A stretch of DNA of 64,000 nucleotides, from assembly GCF_019112545.1 (NCBI RefSeq), contig NW_025064907.1, forward strand, positions 264,879 to 328,878, in the 5' to 3' direction. The position numbers and the translations under genes were made by a program. Below the pieces are notes generated by a model, which saw nothing but the letters and a program-made list of their open reading frames with translations, was not told the DNA's origin and ran no database searches. Shown piece after piece: positions 57,020-64,000 of this stretch. This DNA comes from Guyanagaster necrorhizus (Eukaryota > Basidiomycota > Agaricomycetes > Agaricales > Physalacriaceae). The first letter of the stretch is position 1; each line of letters begins with the position of its first letter.

Positions 57020-57640
57020 GATACGCGAGGGACGAAATGGCGCCATTGGAAGGTTTCGGAAATCTACACCTGGACGAGGCTTCCGTGTTCGATGATGAAA
57101 TGGTCGACTTGTATCAAGATACCATAGACGTTCTGTAAGGGCATCACTTGTCACTAGATATGCTAACCATATCTTTACATTGGGGTGCCACGGTTCCCAC
57201 TATTCAAGGTTGAACATCACACGCTGAGATGGAGGGGACTGACGGGACTCCGAACAAGTCAACGTCCTTCTATCTGACCATCCAACTCACCTAGCATCTG
57301 TGGACACGTCGACTAGTAGTCTACGGTTCGTGGGTCTTGACGCTAACTCGCTAATCACGACTGTCGTCGCTGCATTACTTATTTAATGAAATAGTGGTTG
57401 CAGCAATATGTCTACGCCGTCTCTCACAGCTTCCCTCGCGACCGCGGACACATTCCTCATGTCTTATTGTATAGATCTGGTCAAGTGGCAGGTCCCTGTG
57501 ATCGTCGGACTAGTCCCGGTTCTTCTCCTCGTATCTTAGCGCAGGATTCGCAATATTCCTGGTGGCTGTTGCATATCTGATCGGAGGTATGCGATTTTAG
57601 TGTCTGCATCAGCCTTCCTCTTCTTGATCACAGTTGTCCG
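57020..57640 (+). pseudogene. DUF6535-type membrane protein, degenerate
   Basis: An acidic start, FGNLHLDEASVFDDEMVDLY with QDTIDVL, corresponds to the entry of DUF6535. The next TM is lost; LRFVGLDANSLITTVVAALL comes before stops in place of the N-LWF-SL-LSL-TAL-A block; QQYVYAVS and SPRDRGHI follow. In another frame LVKWQVPVIVGLVPVLLLVS and the stretch RNIPGG/FAIFLVAVAYLIGG match the domain's final helices. At least four stops or shifts. Upstream RYARDEMAPLEG may belong to the same gene. Confidence 0.55.
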
Positions 57641-60600
57641 TACAAGGCGCCCTCGATGTTCCCTCTGCGATAGATGCCTACCCGTATGTTTTCGGAAGAG
57701 CTACCGAGTCCTCCAAACTCCGTTTCTGAGAGAGATAGAACACCTTTTTTCTTGGAACGCCGCCTCAGGTGGAGTTGTGGATTCCTGGATCAACTTGGGA
57801 GATTTTCTGGGGAGTAGCTATCAGTCAGTGACCCACTCTGTGTGGGATCTGCTCCACCGTCTTCGGGTTAGTGTGTTTTATTCAGCCTTGAGAAGAATTT
57901 GACACTGTTGTACAGTCTTCGCGACCTTCTGTCTATCGATGGCGCCATACTGTTCGCTACATATGTCGTCGGCTACAGCGTCCCTCTTCACACGTATGAC
58001 CAAAAAAATGAATCGCTATAATCGATTGATACTACGTTTGTATGCGAGTACTTCTTGTTTCCTTGCGAGGATACCCTTACGGACTAATGAGAACTTGGCT
58101 TGTCATGTGTTGCTTCGGTATCTCAGCTTCGTAATGATTCCCATTACTTCCGTCTGATGCCACGGAAACCATCCGTAGACTATACACATACTACTCCACC
58201 TGTTGCTTTATCAAATGAACTATACAGACGAATGGAGGATACAGTTATGATCCCAGACCATAGTACGTACATCTTCCAGGCCAACCGAATGACACGCAAA
58301 CTGATCGGCTAGGTCGGTTGCGCTCGATTCGTGTACCGTCAGTCTGGTAGGATACATAAAAAATATATATAATCCGAGTTTTTGTTGCCCCTTCATGGTC
58401 TCGACCCTTGCCTCCTACCGAAGTTATGGCCTGAACGAGTGAATATGTTGCTGGTTGATGATCTATATCCGTTATGCTCTAACACTGATCCAAAACCCAT
58501 CTATCGCACCTGTCCTAATCCCGGGATGCTTGCTAGGACAGAGAAAAATATATACGCAGTAATGGTCCAGAATAAAGACCGTTGGTTCTACAAATCTAGG
58601 TCGCGAAAGAGTCAATTGCTGATGGAAAGTGAGGTTTTTTTTGCCCTGCGGTATTTGTTTACATAAATAACCTAGGGCGAGTATAAAGGAGAAGAACTGC
58701 GCGGGTGCTCTGGTCAGCTCGCACCACCTCTTTACGATAAATGCACTACTTCACTTTACCTTCATCCTCTGCGATCAGGCCTTCCGTGGTACCGGAAGCC
58801 GGAAAACCTGTCGCTTGCGATAGTCGTCACAGCGAGCCTCAGTGCTGCCACTGTGGCTGGCGAGGCGCTCATGCGCCCGGATGTCCATTCAAGTAGTGCA
58901 TCTACTCCCTGGTACGTATGTCTATTGCCACTCGGCCCTGCCTATAACAGTTACTTACGCTTCACTGAGCAGAAATTCGTTCAAATAATCAGCCTGGATT
59001 TTTCACTGTCTCCTCCCGCATCTTACTTTACGGATTCGTTCTTACCCATTCCTCTATGGATGACACTCTGAACACGTCGTATAACTTGTATTACATTCAG
59101 CTACATTACAGGCTAACAGTCGACTAAACCACTATGCTACATACAATAGGCGGAAAAAGGGATGCGACCAGTGTTGATATGAGAATACAGTATGCCCCTC
59201 CACCTACCACCATTGAATTTTCTCAGTCAGATATATACGCTCCGGTTCTGAGGTTTGTAGTGTTGACGGCAATCTCCAGCATTCTTCGACGAGAAGCCGG
59301 AGCCACTAAGCTGCGGCGTATAGGGAAGGGATACGGTGTCCCTTCACTGGGGCCAAATGCCGGTTTCTAAACTCTAAACACTAGGAAAGTACATACAAGA
59401 AGCTGAATAAGAACGAATTCGCATCAGCACTGGATCTTTGGGTATTAGCTACGCTATCAATGTCCTATCTGTGTCACAAGACCAGGAAACACTTTACTGT
59501 GCCTTGAGAAGGAAAGAGAAGAAGGGAGCTTGAATCTGAGGGACCGGGAATTGCCATTCAGCCGCTGAGAAAAGAGAGATAAGTACAGTGAGATTTATCA
59601 TGTCTGAGAAAATCAGAAGACAAGATATTTCTATGGAACGAGGGAAGGTGTGAACAGGAGCGATAAAGAATCAACTATGTACCTGATGCAACCTGGACAT
59701 TATCCGGAACAGTACCTCTGCATGATAGTGACGAATATTGGTACCGGAAACTCGGTAATCGCCAGGACAATGTTAATATCGCACGATACGGCAAAGGCCG
59801 AGTGAGAGTGCATTCTAGGCAATGCCCAGGGACCATCTACCATGACATGCGAAGCTTCATTAGGATCGACATGGTTTGTGATTGCCCCGACCGGGCATCA
59901 GAGGTGCGAAAGAAGGGAGTCTATACTGAAGTTCAAGTTCAAGTAGATAGACTTTTCTATCATGTTTCTCGAGAGTACTATAACCAGCAGCACATACAAG
60001 TCGGCCTCAAGTGAGCACACATAAATCGAATGTTTTGGAACCTGGCAACGAAACGAGCCGCGAAAAAATCAGCTTCGTCGAGCAGCATCCGCCATGAACC
60101 GTTTCGCGTATGAGTTGAAACGGGGGGCCGTAACCGGCATAAAGTGTTCAATGGGAAATCCAGTTCTCCGCCGTCGCTCGTGTCTTGTAACCTAGGAATT
60201 TTGATAATCACTGTCCCATGCTGTCAATAAGCCAGTTATTTCGGACACGTTTCTGAGAAGGATTTCCATGGACAAATATGAGGCATAGTAGCGCCGCCTA
60301 CAAAAAATAAGATACGCACCACGAAGAGCAAAAACTCAGAAAATAACCCTAAGAGAGAGGAATTCAACTCCTAAAACCGTAAACAGTTCCAGATTCCCAG
60401 TGCTAGTACATAATAATAAAAACCTGTCGACGAAACAGCTGGTGGTGGTTGATAATGATCAGCTCGGACGCGACTGCTTGATTTCCACGCAACGCCCCAC
60501 GTGACTTACCGGCTTCAACTTGCAACCACCACCAGCTTGGTGGCGATTCGCGAATGTCATGGTCTCTTTGATAACGGATCTATTCGTGCGGAAACATAGA

Positions 60601-61999
60601 GCACTGTTTCTTTAAGCATTTCTTGGAGGAATTTCCCTATCGATGGCTGAACTGTCTAAAGAACGACTGGGTCATTCATTCTGTCGATATGTATTACATC
60701 TTGACTCGCAAATAAATTCCACAGCTGGCCTGGGACCGCTGAGTGAGATCGTTTTTTGTCCTGCTCAACTGAACGCCGGTAATATCAGAAGAGAAATCTT
60801 TGTGGTGATTGATATCTGTGTTGAGTCAGTTCGTCCGCACCGCCCCGTCCTTTCCCATACAATGGCAGAAGGTGTGCCTACGCGGGGACCAGGAACAGAT
60901 ATTAGCGCCTGCAAAGTGCGAAGTCGTAGGGTCCAATATGTTCGTCGGACTGCTCAGCGACCATAATCAGAGTATTAATCAAACCATCTGTTTTGTCTGT
61001 TGTCCGCCATTGCGTCGCCCAACAGAATGGTGGTAAAGGATATCTTGCATCAGCTACTCATGCAGTAGCAGTATCACGGAGTGACCATGAAACCGTTTTA
61101 CGAGAACGCATGGCAAATTTCTGGCTAGTTTGGATAGCAACTTTGACTAATACAAGTGTCGTCGATTCTTCATTGTGTGTCCTATCCTGCTCTTTCCTTA
61201 TCCTTCACCCAACGGAGATTGTTCAAGCGTTGACACCGACGGACTTTCCAATGCAAATCTCGGCCTTAAAAGTGTCATAGCTATGGCTTGTATGGGAAGA
61301 TTGCCGGTACCTTGTGGGAGGGCGACGATGAGTTAAATTACCAGGTGAATGCGTTCCTCTTTTCTCTTTCAATAGCCGGTCTTATGATAGTTATAGGGAT
61401 TAGCAGAGTCGCGTATTGGGGCGTGGACAGGTCGGCAAATGACGGGGACCACATCGTATCTAAGTACGGGGACAATTCCATCAATCGGAGTATTTGGAGC
61501 AGATTAAGAACCATAGCTGAACCAAAATTGCAAACGTCTAGCAAGGTTTGTCCTCACGTTACACCACCATGCTGTTGACCCTGATCTCAACCATTAACAC
61601 TAGATCGCGGCAAGGTGGTCAGATCTGCTGTAAACAATACGGATCTGCTATATTCTTTCGGACGCGAACGATCTGGTCAAGGTATCAGCGAACAACTCAA
61701 ATCAAGCTTCAATCAGCGTAGAGACAGTCCATCATACCAAGAAATGCTGGTGGCGTATTATTTTATCTTCTGCACTTAATATACCCTGATGATCTTCCTA
61801 GGCTCAGCGAAATAAACTTCCTATCGCTGGATATCGAGAGGATATTATCGCAGCTCTGGATCGATCTCAGGTCCTGAGCCTCGTAAGCGACGATGTACGA
61901 TATTTATAATTTTCTCTTGGTACATTGTCGCATCCAGATAGCTCATACAATACAGGTCTATGGTGCCCAAGATGCATTTTATCTCAACCAAATCAATGA
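57641..61999. other. Mostly decayed or non-coding stretch
   Basis: Short ORFs (for example 60643-60966, 61288-61578) show no family pattern I can defend. Isolated hydrophobic segments (VNAFLFSLSIAGLMIVIGIS at about 61341-61400) hint at eroded membrane-protein exons. I do not call genes here. Confidence 0.35.
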
Positions 62000-63022
62000 T
62001 GGCAAGTTAATGTTTTATCTGCCGCGCAAGTCGGGTATCTGAACGATTTTTGCCTTCCAGCCAGTAATTTTGGCATACGGATACTACCAAGGGCGAAATT
62101 GCGAAGTCTCGTTCGTCGCCTCCTCTTCCTTGCGAGATATTAATATTGATCACCCTCATAGATTGAATGATGCTGACTGCTGGAGCAACCCAGAACGTTA
62201 CCGTGCGTGATCATCTTGTGAGGCTCGTCCATCAGAAAGCCGCTTCCAACTCGACTGCTGGGGTCTTCCCTACAACGTATAACACCGGAAATGGGAGTGC
62301 TGTGGGAGGTCAAGTCAGGTTGGCGCTATTCCATCTTGTCGTTGCTCGGTGTAAATGTAGATCTCATCGAATGTGAAACCTAGCCCGGCGCAAGGATCTG
62401 TATTCTCATTACTGGCTCTCAATTTGACGTAAGTTACATACTGAATGACTTTGCAGTGTGAATATTGTTCATTGACAAGACTCCTGCAGTACACAACCCA
62501 TAGAAACGCCGACTAGTGGTGCCAGCAGTAGCTTGTCTAGTAGTCCGTCAACCGTTGGTAGCACAATTAATGTAGGAGCCATCGTAGGCAGTGTGGTCGC
62601 GGTATCACTTTGACTATCATGGTGGGCGTCTTTTTCTTCTGGCGCCATCGGAAGCAAAGAAGCCCAATACTCGATACTGCCTCCCTGAACTCTGAACTTC
62701 AATATTTCATCATGCCTTGAGCGCATGAGTCGTTTCCACTAGTGCCTCGGTTGTCGACATCCTCGCATCTACCTGAAAATGCCAAGTTTCCCAGTCCGTG
62801 CCTGCGGTGACCTCAGCACAGGCATTGACACTGCACTCGAAACGGAGGCCTCCATCCTCCGAGCTGGAGCCGGAGCCAGAAGCAGCACCAGAGCCAGAGG
62901 CTGATGTGCGTAGAGAGGTAGAAAGTTTGCGTAGGCAGGTGGAGGCGATACGTGCGCAGAAGGCCTCCCCCCCGAGTACATTTGGGGGAGGGGGAGGTGA
63001 TAGGATCGAGGCTGGGTTCTAA
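62000..63022 (+). pseudogene. Broken single-pass membrane protein with Ser-rich ectodomain and C-terminal coiled coil
   Basis: A Ser/Thr/Gly-rich stretch (TSGASSSLSSSPSTVGSTIN at about 62500-62570) leads into a TM helix, VGAIVGSVVAVSL, frameshifted to TIMVGVFFFWRHRKQ, with a basic stop-transfer. Then SPILDTASLNSELQYFIMP, TGA, HESFPLVPRLSTSSHLPENA and further stops lead into an open frame with SSELEPEPEAAPEPEADVRR, EVESLRRQVEAIRAQKA and a Gly-rich end at 63022. This layout is common for mushroom cell-surface proteins of unknown role. The upstream exons were not resolved. Confidence 0.55.
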
Positions 63023-63244
63023 CTTGATGTTTCTATATATCCCAGAAATGCTTTGGATCTTACCTAGGTGCATCGTCATCAAGATTTTGTCGTATAAAAA
63101 GAGTGTTGTAGCCGATTTTGCCTATGTAAGACATGTCCGGGGATAATTCGATACGCTAATATCAATTCGGTATGCGAGCCTCGTCAAGAATCTTGGCAGG
63201 ATCACTCTTCGCACCAACTCCCCGCCCCTTCTTAACGGGATTCT

Positions 63245-63454
63245 CTAGGTGTACGTCGGATTTGGAGCGAACAATGTAGGTCGGGATTGCGCCCACCTCA
63301 GTTTTTCAGCCTGTTCTTGTCTCTCTCGTTCGACTTGTTCGAGGCGTCGTTGAGCTTCTGCTCTCTCCGCCGCCTCTTCTATGCTGTTCTTCGATGGCCC
63401 CCATTGTCGGATTGGGCCTGACTCTGCGACCCCCAAACAGCCGAGATATGCCAC
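63245..63454 (-). CDS. Possible small coiled-coil protein exon
   Basis: The open frame includes SIEEAAERAEAQRRLEQVER and ERQEQAEKLRWAQSRPTLF, a clear charged coiled coil and an unlikely chance product. No convincing ATG-led gene model. An upstream exon near 63460-63590 (CQNIGGGISRLFGG) may belong to it. Function not recognised. Confidence 0.35.
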   Translation of the reverse strand: MAYLGCLGVAESGPIRQWGPSKNSIEEAAERAEAQRRLEQVERERQEQAEKLRWAQSRPTLFAPNPTYT

Positions 63455-64000
63455 CGCCTATGTTTTGACAATAGCTGAAAGCGACAGTAGTTAGATATGT
63501 GTAGGCATCTATGACATGTGCTTGGGTACCTTTCTGCAAACTAGCGAAGGTTCCTTGGATAAAGCATCGAGCCTCTAGCCTCGGCATCTAACAGAGAACG
63601 ATGCGAATTAGTATATATCACGTTGAGTTGTTTTATTCGTCTTACAAATTACAATGGAGACGCCGAAACGATGAATAGGAAATACGACTATGGCGGCTAC
63701 AAGTTGAAGACCAGAGGAGCGATGAATAGAGAGATGTCAAAAAAAAAAGTTATTCCGTGAAGATTCTTATAAGCCCCGGTTTCATACAAAGAGCGAGCCT
63801 TGTGACCCGCAGCTCCAACTTCTGCGGGTGTGGTATTGGTGGTTTCTTTCACATATGATGATCCAAGGAATACGCCATAATTTGTGCTAAGATGCAACTA
63901 CGCTGCTGCCACGGAACTTGTAGCTGGCGCTTGTCACAGTGTATTCGACATCCAATGTAGTATCGATGAGGACTCATGTCGAATGGAAGGCGCACCCTCA
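63455..64000. other. Window end without a defined gene
   Basis: Short frames only. The minus-strand frame at 63697-63897 contains NTTPAEVGAAGHKARSLYET, which could be an exon of the coiled-coil gene at 63245-63454, but no splice path was confirmed. Confidence 0.25.

Noticed and set aside
60643..61578. Several ORFs of about 95-107 codons
   Set aside because: No family motif, conflicting frames and frequent stops; hydrophobic stretches alone do not support a gene call.
1..64000. CRISPR arrays, bacterial operons, rRNA genes
   Set aside because: No regularly spaced repeats with unique spacers, no Shine-Dalgarno-led operons and no rRNA-like sequence; the intron-rich genes show eukaryotic DNA.

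Overview
The window reads as a repeat-rich piece of a filamentous basidiomycete genome, most likely an Agaricomycete (mushroom-forming) fungus. The evidence is many short GT-AG introns of about 45-60 bp, secreted class 3 lipases, an extracellular intradiol dioxygenase, an F-box protein of the mushroom type, a DUF6535 relic, an HTP-type peroxidase relic, and Ty3/gypsy and Ty1/copia retroelements. I cannot assign a genus from sequence alone.

Positions 1 to about 23,265 are a nested block of dead retrotransposons. The youngest is Gypsy-1 (2179-10164, minus strand), which has 491/492-bp LTRs and a perfect 5-bp target duplication. It sits inside an LTR of a second gypsy family (Gypsy-2). Other Gypsy-2 pieces lie at 1-1151, 10346-11500, 11520-12415 and 15250-22828. 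A Ty1/copia gag relic (12603-13560) and the tail of a DIRS/Ngaro-like reverse transcriptase (about 22850-23210) complete the block. The older layers are nearly free of CpG. In Gypsy-1 most reading-frame breaks are nonsense transitions, many at ancestral CpG, including both catalytic Asp codons of the reverse transcriptase YxDD box. Gypsy-1 also carries an antisense, intron-containing gene for a protein with a Zn2Cys6-like cysteine pattern.

At about 23,265 the sequence changes abruptly to CpG-containing genic DNA. From 23.6 to 36 kb lie an alpha/beta-hydrolase (13 exons), a secreted class 3 lipase (+), a secreted intradiol dioxygenase (-), a single-exon F-box protein (+), a small four-TM membrane protein (-) and a second class 3 lipase (-), which is an inverted paralog of the first. 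The three secreted enzymes each have a TATA box close upstream of the ATG. An MFS transporter pseudogene (38.6-39.7 kb) and an FHA-domain CAMK-type kinase (40.0-41.8 kb) follow.

From about 42 to 53 kb there is one convincing gene (46436-47053). The rest is a field of decayed copies of an unrecognised two-exon gene, duplicated 5' flanks of that gene, and putative terminal inverted repeats. From 53.7 kb to the end I see mostly relics: an HTP/chloroperoxidase-like pseudogene, an RPB10 (RNA polymerase subunit N) pseudogene, a DUF6535 pseudogene and a broken single-pass membrane protein. Exon boundaries were placed by hand from splice consensus and protein pattern; all family names are from recognition, not database search.
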